The position numbers were made by a program, and so were the translations under genes. Below, in pieces: positions 8,761-22,109 of a DNA stretch of 64,000 nt (position 1 is the first letter of the stretch; each line of letters begins with the position of its first letter). This stretch comes from Lepidurus packardi. Its lineage: Eukaryota; Arthropoda; Branchiopoda; Notostraca; Triopsidae. The notes under the pieces were generated by a model. That model was not told the origin of the DNA. It was given only the letters and a program-made list of their open reading frames with translations, and ran no database searches. The DNA lies in NCBI GenBank assembly GCA_023053545.1, contig JAKZAN010000006.1:11415412-11479411 (forward strand), read 5' to 3'.

Positions 8761-11700
8761 GAGGCAGGAGAGGAAGAGGCAGAAGTTTCACGATTGATCG
8801 ATAGGTTTGCTAAAAAAAGAAATACGTTTAAGGTAGGACAGTGTTTGAAATTACGCGGAGAACGGGAAACCTTAGCCGGAAGTGCTCTTGTTCCAACTGG
8901 GAAATGATTTCGTCAAACATTCGGATTTCTGGCAGAATTTTCCTCATGAAATGGTTCTTCATGCTGTGGAGGGATCGACCAGGACAAATCTAATAAAGTC
9001 ACTAAAATAATGCATCAAAAATCCTGGCACTAAAAAGTGAACGTTACGTTTGCTGCCACCATTTCCTTCCATAGTTTATCGCCCGTCACTCGCCCATACG
9101 CATTGTTACCTTTTATGAATTTCACGATTGACGTGCGTTCAGCATTCCCGAAGTGGCCCAGTATCCCACTTCGGTGCTTGGGCTCCGTGACGGAAACAGC
9201 CACTACGGCTTCGAGCACTTCGACATTTGGATTGTATATTTCTGAAGCGTAAGAGGACTTATATAATCACGTAAACGAAAAGCGACCCAAAATAAAAACC
9301 TAGTTTTCTATATATATATATAGAGGGAGAGGCAGGAGAGGAAGAGGCAGAAGTTTCACGATTGATCGATAGGTTTGCTAAAAAAAAGAAATACGTTTAA
9401 GGTAGGACAGTGTTTGAAATTACGCGGAGAACGGGAAACCTTAGCCGGAAGTGCTCTTGTTCCAACTGGGAAATGATTTCGTCAAACATTCGGATTTTTG
9501 GCAGAATTTTCCTCATGAAATGGTTCTTCATGCTGTGGAGGGATCGACCAGGACAAATCTAATAAAGTCACTAAAATAATGCATCAAAAATCCTGGCACT
9601 AAAAAGTGAACGTTACGTTTGCTGCCACCATTTCCTTCCATAGTTTATCGCCCGTCACTCGCCCATACGCATTGTTACCTTTTATGAATTTCACGATTGA
9701 CGTGCGTTCAGCATTCCCGAAGTGGCCCAGTCTCCCACTTCGGTGCTTGGGCTCCGTGACGGAAACAGCCACTACGGCTTCGAGCACTTCGACATTTGGA
9801 TTGTATATTTCTGAAGCGTAAGAGGACTTATATAATCACGTAAACGAAAAGCGACCCAAAATAAAAACCTAGTTTTCTATATATATATTGAGGGAGAGGC
9901 AGGAGAGGAAGAGGCAGAAGTTTCACGATTGATCGATAGGTTTGCTAAAAAAAAGAAATACGTTTAAGGTAGGACAGTGTTTGAAATTACGCGGAGAACG
10001 GGAAACCTTAGCCGGAAGTGCTCTTGTTCCAACTGGGAAATGATTTCGTCAAACATTCGGATTTTTGGCAGAATTTTCCTCATGAAATGGTTCTTCATGC
10101 TGTGGAGGGATCGACCAGGACAAATCTAATAAAGTCACTAAAATAATGCATCAAAAATCCTGGCATTAAAAAGTGAACGTTACGTTTGCTGCCACCATTT
10201 CCTTCCATAGTTTATCGCCCGTCACTCGCCCATACGCATTGTTACCTTTTATGAATTTCACGATTGACGTGCGTTCAGCATTCCCGAAGTGGCCCAGTCT
10301 CCCACTTCGGTGCTTGGGCTCCGTGACGGAAACAGCCACTACGGCTTCGAGCACTTCGACATTTGGATTGTATATTTCTGAAGCGTAAGAGGACTTATAT
10401 AATCACGTAAACGAAAAGCGACCCAAAATCAAAACCTAGTTTTCTATATATATATATATAGAGAGAGAGAGAGGCAGGAGAGGAAGAGGCAGAAGTTTCA
10501 CGATTGATCGATAGGTTTGCTAAAAAAAGAAATACGTTTATGGTAGGACAGTGTTTGAAATTACGCGGAGAACGGGAAACCTTAGCCGGAAGTGCTCTTG
10601 TTCCAACTGGGAAATGATTTCGTCAAACATTCGGATTTTTGGCAGAATTTTCCTCATGAAATGGTTCTTCATGCTGTGGAGGGATCGACCAGGACAAATC
10701 TAATAAAGTCACTAAAATAATGCATCAAAAATCCTGGCACTAAAAAGTGAACGTTACGTTTGCTGCCACCATTTCCTTCCATAGTTTATCGCCCGTCACT
10801 CGCCCATACGCATTGTTACCTTTTATGAATTTCACGGTTGACGTGCGTTCAGCATTCCCGAAGTGGCCCAGTCTCCCACTTCGGTGCTTGGGCTCCGTGA
10901 CGGAAACAGCCACTACGGCTTCGAGCACTTCGACATTTGGATTGTATATTTCTGAAGCGTAAGAGGACTTATATAATGACGTAAACGAAAAGCGACCCAA
11001 AATAAAAACCTAGTTTTCTATATATATATAGAGGGAGAGGCAGGAGAGGAAGAGGCAGAAGTTTCACGATTGATCGATAGGTTTGCTAAAAAAAGAAATA
11101 CGTTTATGGTAGGACAGTGTTTGAAATTACGCGGAGAACGGGAAACCTTAGCCGGAAGTGCTCTTGTTCCAACTGGGAAATGATTTCGTCAAACATTCGG
11201 ATTTTTGGCAGAATTTTCCTCATGAAATGGTTCTTCATGCTGTGGAGGGATCGACCAGGACAAATCTAATAAAGTCACTAAAATAATGCATCAAAAATCC
11301 TGGCACTAAAAAGTGAACGTTACGTTTGCTGCCACCATTTCCTTCCATAGTTTATCGCCCGTCACTCGCCCATACGCATTGTTACCTTTTATGAATTTCA
11401 CGGTTGACGTGCGTTCAGCATTCCCGAAGTGGCCCAGTCTCCCACTTCGGTGCTTGGGCTCCGTGACGGAAACAGCCACTACGGCTTCGAGCACTTCGAC
11501 ATTTGGATTGTATATTTCTGAAGCGTAAGAGGACTTATATAATGACGTAAACGAAAAGCGACCCAAAATAAAAACCTAGTTTTCTATATATATATAGAGG
11601 GAGAGGCAGGAGAGGAAGAGGCAGAAGTTTCACGATTGATCGATAGGTTTGCTAAAAAAAAGAAATACGTTTAAGGTAGGACAGTGTTTGAAATTACGCG

Positions 11701-12739
11701 GAGAACGGGAAACCTTAGCCGGAAGTGCTCTTGTTCCAACTGGGAAATGATTTCGTCAAACATTCGGATTTTTGGCAGAATTTTCCTCATGAAATGGTTC
11801 TTCATGCTGTGGAGGGATCGACCAGGACAAATCTAATAAAGTCACTAAAATAATGCATCAAAATCCTGGCACTAAAAAGTGAACGTTACGTTTGCTGCCA
11901 CCATTTCCTTCCATAGTTTATCGCCCGTCACTCGCCCATACGCATTGTTACCTTTTATGAATTTCACGATTGACGTGCGTTCAGCATTCCCGAAGTGGCC
12001 CAGTCTCCCACTTCGGTGCTTGGGCTCCGTGACGGAAACAGCCACTACGGCTTCGAGCACTTCGACATTTGGATTGTATATTTCTGAATCGTAAGAGTAC
12101 TTATATAATCACGTAAACGAAAAGCGACCCAATATCAAATCCTAGTTTTCTATATATATATAGAGAGAGAGAGAGGCAGGAGAGGAAGAGGCAGAAGTTT
12201 CACGATTGATCGATAGGTTTGCTAAAAAAAGAAATATGTTTAAGGTAGGACAGTGTTTGAAATTACGCGGAGAACGGGAAACCTTAGCCGGAAGTGCTCT
12301 TGTTCCAACTGGGAAATGATTTCGTCAAACATTCGGATTTTTGGCAGAATTTTCCTCATGAAATGGTTCTTCATGCTGTGGAGGGATCGACCAGGACAAA
12401 TCTAATAAAGTCACTAAAATAATGCATCAAAATCCTGGCACTAAAAAGTGAACGTTACGTTTGCTGCCACCATTTCCTTCCATAGTTTATCGCCCGTCAC
12501 TCGCCCATACGCATTGTTACCTTTTATGAATTTCACGATTGACGTGCGTTCAGCATTCCCGAAGTGGCCCAGTCTCCCACTTCGGTGCTTGGGCTCCGTG
12601 ACGGAAACAGCCACTACGGCTTCGAGCACTTCGACATTTGGATTGTATATTTCTGAATCGTAAGAGGACTTATATAATCACGTAAACGAAAAGCGACCCA
12701 AAATCAAAACCTAGTTTTCTATATATATATAGAGAGAGA
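8761..12739. repeat. higher-order block A of the array (units 6-12)
   Basis: Diagnostic changes order the units. Unit 6 has Ile in GILGHFG, unit 8 has GGCATTAAAAAG, units 9 and 10 have TSTVKF, and units 11-12 have GAATCG and the shortened ATCAAAATCC. Units 13-18 repeat this order with one unit fewer (no second TSTVKF unit), and the unit lengths match almost exactly. The block was duplicated as a whole. Confidence 0.75.
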
Positions 12740-14424
12740 AGAGGCAGGAGAGGAAGAGGCAGAAGTTTCACGATTGATCGATAGGTTTGCTAAAAAAAGA
12801 AATACGTTTAAGGTAGGACAGTGTTTGAAATTACGCGGAGAACGGGAAACCTTAGCCGGAAGTGCTCTTGTTCCAACTGGGAAATGATTTCGTCAAACAT
12901 TCGGATTTCTGGCAGAATTTTCCTCATGAAATGGTTCTTCATGCTGTGGAGGGATCGACCAGGACAAATCTAATAAAGTCACTAAAATAATGCATCAAAA
13001 ATCCTGGCACTAAAAAGTGAACGTTACGTTTGCTGCCACCATTTCCTTCCATAGTTTATCGCCCGTCACTCGCCCATACGCATTGTTACCTTTTATGAAT
13101 TTCACGATTGACGTGCGTTCAGCATTCCCGAAGTGGCCCAGTATCCCACTTCGGTGCTTGGGCTCCGTGACGGAAACAGCCACTACGGCTTCGAGCACTT
13201 CGACATTTGGATTGTATATTTCTGAAGCGTAAGAGGACTTATATAATCACGTAAACGAAAAGCGACCCAAAATAAAAACCTAGTTTTCTATATATATATA
13301 TAGAGGGAGAGGCAGGAGAGGAAGAGGCAGAAGTTTCACGATTGATCGATAGGTTTGCTAAAAAAAAGAAATACGTTTAAGGTAGGACAGTGTTTGAAAT
13401 TACGCGGAGAACGGGAAACCTTAGCCGGAAGTGCTCTTGTTCCAACTGGGAAATGATTTCGTCAAACATTCGGATTTTTGGCAGAATTTTCCTCATGAAA
13501 TGGTTCTTCATGCTGTGGAGGGATCGACCAGGACAAATCTAATAAAGTCACTAAAATAATGCATCAAAAATCCTGGCACTAAAAAGTGAACGTTACGTTT
13601 GCTGCCACCATTTCCTTCCATAGTTTATCGCCCGTCACTCGCCCATACGCATTGTTACCTTTTATGAATTTCACGATTGACGTGCGTTCAGCATTCCCGA
13701 AGTGGCCCAGTCTCCCACTTCGGTGCTTGGGCTCCGTGACGGAAACAGCCACTACGGCTTCGAGCACTTCGACATTTGGATTGTATATTTCTGAAGCGTA
13801 AGAGGACTTATATAATCACGTAAACGAAAAGCGACCCAAAATAAAAACCTAGTTTTCTATATATATATTGAGGGAGAGGCAGGAGAGGAAGAGGCAGAAG
13901 TTTCACGATTGATCGATAGGTTTGCTAAAAAAAAGAAATACGTTTAAGGTAGGACAGTGTTTGAAATTACGCGGAGAACGGGAAACCTTAGCCGGAAGTG
14001 CTCTTGTTCCAACTGGGAAATGATTTCGTCAAACATTCGGATTTTTGGCAGAATTTTCCTCATGAAATGGTTCTTCATGCTGTGGAGGGATCGACCAGGA
14101 CAAATCTAATAAAGTCACTAAAATAATGCATCAAAAATCCTGGCATTAAAAAGTGAACGTTACGTTTGCTGCCACCATTTCCTTCCATAGTTTATCGCCC
14201 GTCACTCGCCCATACGCATTGTTACCTTTTATGAATTTCACGATTGACGTGCGTTCAGCATTCCCGAAGTGGCCCAGTCTCCCACTTCGGTGCTTGGGCT
14301 CCGTGACGGAAACAGCCACTACGGCTTCGAGCACTTCGACATTTGGATTGTATATTTCTGAAGCGTAAGAGGACTTATATAATCACGTAAACGAAAAGCG
14401 ACCCAAAATCAAAACCTAGTTTTC

Positions 14425-14455
<31 letters not shown>

Positions 14456-16156
14456 GCAGGAGAGGAAGAGGCAGAAGTTTCACGATTGATCGATAGGTTT
14501 GCTAAAAAAAGAAATACGTTTATGGTAGGACAGTGTTTGAAATTACGCGGAGAACGGGAAACCTTAGCCGGAAGTGCTCTTGTTCCAACTGGGAAATGAT
14601 TTCGTCAAACATTCGGATTTTTGGCAGAATTTTCCTCATGAAATGGTTCTTCATGCTGTGGAGGGATCGACCAGGACAAATCTAATAAAGTCACTAAAAT
14701 AATGCATCAAAAATCCTGGCACTAAAAAGTGAACGTTACGTTTGCTGCCACCATTTCCTTCCATAGTTTATCGCCCGTCACTCGCCCATACGCATTGTTA
14801 CCTTTTATGAATTTCACGGTTGACGTGCGTTCAGCATTCCCGAAGTGGCCCAGTCTCCCACTTCGGTGCTTGGGCTCCGTGACGGAAACAGCCACTACGG
14901 CTTCGAGCACTTCGACATTTGGATTGTATATTTCTGAAGCGTAAGAGGACTTATATAATGACGTAAACGAAAAGCGACCCAAAATAAAAACCTAGTTTTC
15001 TATATATATATAGAGGGAGAGGCAGGAGAGGAAGAGGCAGAAGTTTCACGATTGATCGATAGGTTTGCTAAAAAAAGAAATACGTTCATGGTAGGACAGT
15101 GTTTGAAATTACGCGGAGAACGGGAAACCTTAGCCGGAAGTGCTCTTGTTCCAACTGGGAAATGATTTCGTCAAACATTCGGATTTTTGGCAGAATTTTC
15201 CTCATGAAATGGTTCTTCATGCTGTGGAGGGATCGACCAGGACAAATCTAATAAAGTCACTAAAATAATGCATCAAAATCCTGGCACTAAAAAGTGAACG
15301 TTACGTTTGCTGCCACCATTTCCTTCCATAGTTTATCGCCCGTCACTCGCCCATACGCATTGTTACCTTTTATGAATTTCACGATTGACGTGCGTTCAGC
15401 ATTCCCGAAGTGGCCCAGTCTCCCACTTCGGTGCTTGGGCTCCGTGACGGAAACAGCCACTACGGCTTCGAGCACTTCGACATTTGGATTGTATATTTCT
15501 GAATCGTAAGAGTACTTATATAATCACGTAAACGAAAAGCGACCCAATATCAAATCCTAGTTTTCTATATATATATAGAGAGAGAGAGAGGCAGGAGAGG
15601 AAGAGGCAGAAGTTTCACGATTGATCGATAGGTTTGCTAAAAAAAGAAATATGTTTAAGGTAGGACAGTGTTTGAAATTACGCGGAGAACGGGAAACCTT
15701 AGCCGGAAGTGCTCTTGTTCCAACTGGGAAATGATTTCGTCAAACATTCGGATTTTTGGCAGAATTTTCCTCATGAAATGGTTCTTCATGCTGTGGAGGG
15801 ATCGACCAGGACAAATCTAATAAAGTCACTAAAATAATGCATCAAAATCCTGGCACTAAAAAGTGAACGTTACGTTTGCTGCCACCATTTCCTTCCATAG
15901 TTTATCGCCCGTCACTCGCCCATACGCATTGTTACCTTTTATGAATTTCACGATTGACGTGCGTTCAGCATTCCCGAAGTGGCCCAGTCTCCCACTTCGG
16001 TGCTTGGGCTCCGTGACGGAAACAGCCACTACGGCTTCGAGCACTTCGACATTTGGATTGTATATTTCTGAATCGTAAGAGGACTTATATAATCACGTAA
16101 ACGAAAAGCGACCCAAAATCAAAACCTAGTTTTCTATATATATACATAGAGAGAGA
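12740..16156. repeat. higher-order block B of the array (units 13-18)
   Basis: The same series of diagnostic variants as block A, minus one unit. Successive spacings of 569, 567, 576, 565 and 569 bp mirror 569, 567, 574, 566 and 569 in block A. Units 3-5 (about 7051-8760) repeat the first three units again. Confidence 0.75.
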
Positions 16157-16383
16157 TGCAGGAGAGGAAGAGGCAGAAGTTTCACGATTGATCGATAGGT
16201 TTGCTTAAAAAAGAAATACGTTTAAGGTAGGACAGTGTTTGAAATTACGCGGAGAACGGGAAACCTTAGCCGGAAGTGCTCTTGTTCCAACTGGGAAATG
16301 ATTTCGTCAAACATTCGGATTTTTGGCAGAATTTTCCTCATGAAATGGTTCTTCATGCTGTGGAGGGATCGACCAGACAAATC

Positions 16384-16837
16384 TGTAAGAATGTGCTTTT
16401 ATTCTCCCGCTTATTTTTGAGTACCCCACCTATATTCTCCCGTAAACACTAAATGTCGCCCTCCACATGCATGAAGCCATGCATGTGTCTGATTAGTCCG
16501 CTATTGCCCAATACTGTGAATCCCCTTATTATGTACGAACCGCCCACACCAATGAAGTAATAGCTCAGCTTACTAGTTAATTGTTTTCCTAGTGGCTTTC
16601 ATTTTATCAATCAGGGCAGTCAGAATTTGCCTTTAGTAGGGGTCGGTATTCGCCTTTGGTGGAAAGTTGGTGCTCGCTTTTAGCAGAGGGTGTTAGAGTG
16701 TGTATGTACAAAATACATCCGTGAACCAGAGTCTAAGTCCTTTTTCGGACTCTAACTTTACTCCGTGAGTCCTGATAACCACAGCCTCTCCTTCCGCCAC
16801 AAAGAACCTACTATAATTTGTAAGACACTTTCTTACA
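16384..16837 (+). repeat. 5' LTR of the Gypsy element
   Basis: 454 bp, starting TGTAAGAATG and ending TTTCTTACA. It contains a 9-bp inverted repeat (CACATGCAT...ATGCATGTG) near 16464-16487 and a second small hairpin (AGTCC/GGACT) near 16735-16751. It differs from the 3' LTR at two single bases. Confidence 0.95.
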
Positions 16838-16839
16838 AC

Positions 16840-16857
16840 TGGCGCAGTCGGTAGGAT
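16840..16857 (+). promoter_or_regulatory. primer-binding site, tRNA-Ser type
   Basis: TGGCGCAGTCGGTAGGAT follows the LTR after a 2-bp gap. It is complementary to the 3' end of arthropod tRNA-Ser as I remember it (a match to ...TCCTACCGACTGCG plus CCA). Serine tRNA primers are known in the 17.6/297 group of Gypsy elements. Confidence 0.8.
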
Positions 16858-17043
16858 TGGCTTTTAGGCTCGTGATTATTCCTTGTTATTCTATTTAACC
16901 TTTCGAATATTAAAACATTTAAGTGAAGCAGTGATATTGTGGTTTCAGACGTCGAGTTCTTTTAAGGTCATTCTTGTGTATCAGTGATCGTGAAGATAGT
17001 GTCCCATCGTCTCGCTCGTTCTTGCAAACATCTAGACGACATC

Positions 17044-18424
17044 ATGGACGCCCGCGGCAACCCATTGCCTACAGGTAACCCAAGTACTTCTACTGCCCTT
17101 CTCAACCTCCCACCCCTTCCATCGGTGTTTGCACCCGCCGCTGCACCTACGATGTCTACTACTGGCATCACTCGTCCAACTGCCCCTAGCTTCACGGTTC
17201 TAGGACAACCTCTCGCTCTTGACGATTCCGACTTAATCACCTTCTCCCGTCCAACTACCCCTTCCAATACCCGTAGCAGTGAATCAATCATTGCCATACT
17301 AAACCAGATCCCAAAATACGACGGTGGACCTCGAATCAAAGACTGGTTAGTTGCACTAAGTATGCAATTAAGCAGCTATCCAGACCATAGTGATAGGATC
17401 CTGAGAGCCGTTCACGGAAGACTCGAGGGAGAAGCCCTCATTTTTTATCGAATGTTGGATGGCCCAACGAAAACTAATTGGGACACCTTTCGAGAATCCT
17501 TCCTCACCCGGTTTCATTACCCGGAAGTAGATGAGCAGGAACCACCTACCCAAGGCCCAACCGAAAAAATAGCGCAATACGCGCAAAAACTACTCTCCCA
17601 TTCTCGAGATCATCACGGGAAACTTTACCAACGTCTAAACCAAGGCGACGCGGGTGCAGCAACCGCCATCGAGGAAATCAATAAATCAGCTTTCCTCCGA
17701 GGCTTAAATGTAGCCCTCAAACCTCTTGTCCGACGAGCTCTTGGCGATCAAGATTTGCGATTTGACGAGATTGTCACCCTTGCCCGTACTGAAGAGAAAA
17801 ATTTTATTCCCCTCCCAACCTTCCCCACCGAATTTATGGACACCGCCAACCGCTACCTTCAGCAGATTAGAGACATGGCGGCTGAACAAAAAACTCTCCT
17901 GCAGGAGACAAAATCTAGGATCGCTGGTGTTTTTTCAGAGTTCGAGGAGCCTTATTCCCATCATCCTGTAGCCGCCTTCGATTCCCAACCACCCGGCCCT
18001 CCCTCTTACCGTCCAAGTGGTAATGGACAAGGAAGAAGCGTTAACCCTCGTCCCCACCTGTCACCATCCCACCTTCCTGCCCGAGATGGACGGAATCAAG
18101 GTCCTTTCCGCCCCACTTTCCGCCCAGCCTATCACCCTTTCCAATCCCGAGGCTTTAACCAACGCCCACAACAACCATTCCACCGCCCGCAAGGTCCCCA
18201 GGGTAATCCTCAGCCTCCCCGTAACCCGGTTGACACGCGCAATGACAATACCTCCTGTTTGCAAATATTGTCATAACCAAGGACACATTGTAAAGACTTG
18301 TCCATTCCTCCAAGATGCTTTAGCCGCCAAATGGGGAACTAGACCTCCGTTTCCCCTTCCCTCCTTGGAGCAGCAGAGAGAAGTCGAGAAAGTCCTTTTC
18401 GGTAACAACCCCCCAAAAAACTAA
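17044..18424 (+). CDS. gag: gag of the Gypsy element, frame-broken
   Basis: The frame from ATG 17044 runs to 18276 (about 410 residues): a Pro/Thr-rich N-terminus, a capsid-like region with WLVALSMQLS and FYRMLDGP, then a Pro/Gln/Arg-rich tail. The single zinc knuckle CKYCHNQGHIVKTC (CX2CX4HX4C) is in another frame that ends at 18424, so one base is gained or lost near 18220-18260. The product would package the element RNA. I chose 17044 over an earlier non-ATG opening. Confidence 0.85.
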
Positions 18425-18447
18425 AAAGGCCCACCGCCGAGGGTCGG

Positions 18448-21400
18448 ATGGGAACCGCTTTACCCCGCAAAAAGCCCTTGCCCCCTCGAGTTAAAACCCA
18501 ACCTCACCTCTCAATTATTCCTCCACCCCCCCAATTTAGTGATGACGCAACGTCATCACCAAATAATGCTACCATACCCGCTAACGTTGTCCGCCCCCCA
18601 GTTTATTTTAACGATGTCGTAGCCGAAGTATCCAGCGGTGTCAAGACTCCTGTGTTAAAGGCAGATGTTGGACAATTTTCATACTCTGCCCTTGTCGATA
18701 GTGGAGCAGGGGTTTCACTTATGAAGGAATCCGTCTATAATGAACTAAACAATAGCGGATTCATCTTCTCCCATACCCCCTCAAATGTCCGCTTATATTC
18801 AATTTTGAATGCGGAATTGCTAACAAAAGGAGCCGTTCACGCCGAAATCGGTCTAGCAGGACGAAGATTTAGACATGATTTCGTGGTTAGCCCCCACATA
18901 AATTGTGACATGGTCTTGGGAATAGATTTTATTTGCCAACATGACCTAATTATAGACGGAAAGTTGCAACTCGTAATTTTTCGTAACCCCCCAAGCCAAC
19001 CCAAAGAAAAGGCTGATGCTCCATCACTATCGTTACCTTTCCCTTGCCCTACCATTACCCCACCAACTACTCCAATGTGTCCATCCCCCAATCCCCCTTC
19101 CACAAATCCCCCTATTCCAACCCCAGATCATGTTACCCGTCAACTAGAGTTATTATCTAGCCTTATTGACTCTGTCAGACAAATCCCTGCCCCTCTCAAA
19201 ATCCCAACCCCAGATGTGCCTGAAATTCCGCACATAGAGAAGTCTAGGTACCGTGTCTTTTTAGACAAAAATATCTCCGTGTTGCCCTACACCAGTCGAA
19301 CCGTTTACGGGAGAATCGAGATCCCTAAACGAGCTGATAAATCAAGTAGTTTTCGCTTTATCCCGCGCTACGGGAAAACCGGCATTCTCGAACCCGCTGA
19401 TTTGCTACGACCCAATGTCTATGTTGAACCAGTCATGGTGCTAACGGATGGCACTACAAAAATACCCATACTAATTACAAATCAATCTAACGAAATCCAC
19501 AATTTCATGACGACCGATTTCATGGGTATCTTAGATCTCGAAGTTAACCCTAGTGCTAGCTCCTTTCCAGTCAATCATGTTAAGATAACTCGTCAATCCG
19601 AAAACTCTGACGAGAACCTCCGTCCCTTTGACCCCAACAAGTTCAACATCGGTAATAACATTTCCTCCGATCAAAAATTCAAACTGCTTGAGCTCCTGGA
19701 AGCCAATTCCGACATTTTCGCCCAAGGTGACATGGACATGGGACAAACTTCTAAGGTTCGACATAGAATAGATGTTCAGGGTAATTCCCCTATTCATCAA
19801 AAACCCTATCGCGTCCCCGAAGCTCTACAACCTGTGATGGAGAGCAAAATTAAAAGCCTATTGGAAGTAGGAATTATCAGGGAATCAAATTCACCTTGGG
19901 GAGCACCCGTTCTTTTGGTTGACAAAAAGGATGGAACCAAACGTTTAGTGATAGACTACCGAAAGCTAAACGCGATCACGAGAAAAGATCAGTATCCCTT
20001 ACCCAATATCCACGAATCCTTTAACTGTTTAGCTAAGTCTAAATATTTTTTCCCTGTTCGACCTCATCAACGGTTTTTGGCAGATCGAATTGGAACCGGA
20101 AGATCAAGAAAAAACAGCTTTCTCGTCTCCATACGGGCATTACGAATTTAACCGCATGCCCTTCGGACTTTGTAACGCCCCTGCCACTTTCCAGCGATTA
20201 ATAAACAACGTACTCCGAGGCCTAGTGAATAAAATCTGCCTAGCTTATATCGATGATATCATTGTTCATAGTAAAACCTTTGAGGAACATCTGGAACGCT
20301 TAAATCTGGTCTTTGAACGATTACGGGATGCCGGATTAAAATTAAAACCATCCAAATGCGAATTGTTTAAGGACCGGATTAAATACCTTGGTCACTTTGT
20401 CTCTCAAAACGGAGTCGAACCCGATCCCGATAAAATTAGCGATATAGTTGCATACCCCACTCCCACTACCGTAAACGAAGTTCAAACCTTTTTGGGAATT
20501 GCTGGTTATTATTGCCGTTTTATCAAAGGATTTTTCAAAAATTGCAGCCCCTCTTCACAAATTGACGGGGAAAGACGTAGATTTTCGATGGAATGCAGAA
20601 GAAGATGAAGCCTTTTTACGACTCAAGGGTCACTTAATGACCTGGCCCATTCTAGCTTACCCAGACTTTGAGCAACCCTTCTTCCTCCACACGGATGCTT
20701 CGGATTTTGCTGTTGGAGCTGTTCTTGCTCAAACCCAAGAAGGTAAAGAAGTTGCCATCGCCTATGCTAGCCGCTTGTTAAACAAAGCTGAGAGAAACTA
20801 TGCAACGACGGAAAAGGAAGCTTTGGCAATCGTTTGGGCTGTGAAACATTTCAGGACATTCCTGTACGGCCGACATTTTTCCGTTTACACTGACCATAAT
20901 TCCCTCCGATGGTTAATGTCAGTAAAAGACTCATCCCCTCGTTTAGTGCGTTGGTCATTAACTTTAGCAGAATACGATTATGACATACAATATCGTCCCG
21001 GACGTCTGAACAAGAACGCTGACGCTCTTTCCCGTATAGCCTTACCATCCTGTCCAAGCCATGAAATAGCACAGATTAATTCGGCTTCACAGGATGGACG
21101 ACTCAAATTAATGGAGATAACAGAAACCCAGCTTCGAAAACTTCAATATGCTGACTCTTATTGTCGCCCACTCTACGATTACATTTCACGTGGACAAAAC
21201 CCTGGGAAAGGAAATCAACACCCACCCTGGCTTTTCGAAGTTGAAAACTTCTTTATAGATCCTGACACCAAGCTATTATATCACTATGCAATGCCTCGAC
21301 CAAATTCCCCTCGTCATGAAATCCTCACCCAATTAGTCATCCCCCAAGTTCTCGTCCCCGAAATTTTGGAATCTAATCATGACCATGATTTAGCCGGACA

Positions 21401-22102
21401 CCTTGGTATTTCGAAAACATTCACCAAAATCCGCAGTCGCTTCTTCTGGAAAAGAATGTTCAACGACGTGGAGAAGTATTGCAAATCCTGTGATGTCTGT
21501 GCCGACGAAAATCCCCCACCCCTCTAATTAATGTCCCACTCGGGACGCTTCCCCCTGTTCGTGAACCGTTTCACCGAGTCGCCGTTGATGTTTTGGGCCC
21601 ATTTCCCCCCACCTTAAATGGAAACAAATATCTATTGGTTTTCGTGGATCACTTTAGCAAATGGTCTGAAGCTTTCCCTATGCAAACCCAAGACGCGAAA
21701 ACCGTTGCTCGCATTTTCGTAGAAAAAATTATCTGTCGCCATGGCGTACCTATAGAGCTACTGTCTGATAGAGGAACAAACTTCCTATCAAGTCTAGTTA
21801 AAGAGGTCTGCACCTTTTTCAATATCACCAAAACCAACACTACCGCCTACAACCCTAAATGTAATGGTATGGTAGAACGACACCATCGCGTTTTAATGGA
21901 TGGATTAGCCAAAATGTGCGACGGAAACCAACGGTCTTGGGACGAACGATTAGACTATGTTTTGTTCGCGTACAGAACATCCGTGCACGCTAGCACAAAC
22001 GAAACCCCCTTCTTCCTCATGCACGGAAGAGACCCCATTCTCGACGTAAATCCTATTTTAATCCCCCCCCCGGAAGAATTACGCCATCGACGAGGACTAT
22101 AA
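18448..22102 (+). CDS. pol: pol of the Gypsy element (protease, RT, RNase H, integrase), frame-broken
   Basis: Segments 18448-20151, 20090-20608, 20499-21527 and 21593-22102 together cover pol. The protease motif LVDSGAGVSLM is near 18692-18724. RT motifs LVIDYRKLN (first segment) and YIDDII (about 20250) are present. RNase H shows HTDASDFAVG, EKEALAI and YTDHNSL. The integrase zinc region (HHCC type, CKSCDVC) and its core with SDRGTNF and a later Glu follow. Single-base frame breaks lie near 20046-20052 (a run of T), 20522-20530, 21500-21510 and 22066-22075 (a run of C). All are at or near short homopolymers. The element is non-functional as written, unless these are assembly indels. Confidence 0.9.
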
Positions 22103-22109
22103 AGCAGAA

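Larger units (their letters stand above)
5889..16383. repeat. tandem array of about 18.4 units of 565-595 bp carrying Rap1/TERF2IP-type Myb exons
   Basis: Eighteen units are complete. Their minus-strand 62-codon frames end at 6156, 6751, 7320, 7889, 8456, 9030, 9599, 10166, 10740, 11306, 11872, 12441, 13010, 13579, 14146, 14722, 15287 and 15856. A 19th unit is cut at 16383 by the Gypsy LTR. Units are nearly identical and are separated by a (TA)n(GA)n microsatellite followed by GAGGCAGGAGAGG. The longest TA run, in the first junction (about 6430-6470), explains the 595-bp spacing there. Each unit carries on the minus strand an acceptor, an exon of 194 nt, a 58-bp intron, an exon of 119 nt and a further acceptor. 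No promoter or first exon lies inside the unit, so single units are unlikely to be complete genes. Confidence 0.95.

Noticed and set aside
6163..16078. Repeated plus-strand open frames of 71 codons in every array unit
   Set aside because: They are antisense to the Myb exon and cross its donor site. Their repetition only reflects the tandem copies.
5889..16383. CRISPR-like array
   Set aside because: The units are 569 bp with no spacers, and the sequence is eukaryotic.
16968..17339. Minus-strand open frame opposite gag
   Set aside because: Shadow of the gag coding strand, with no domain.
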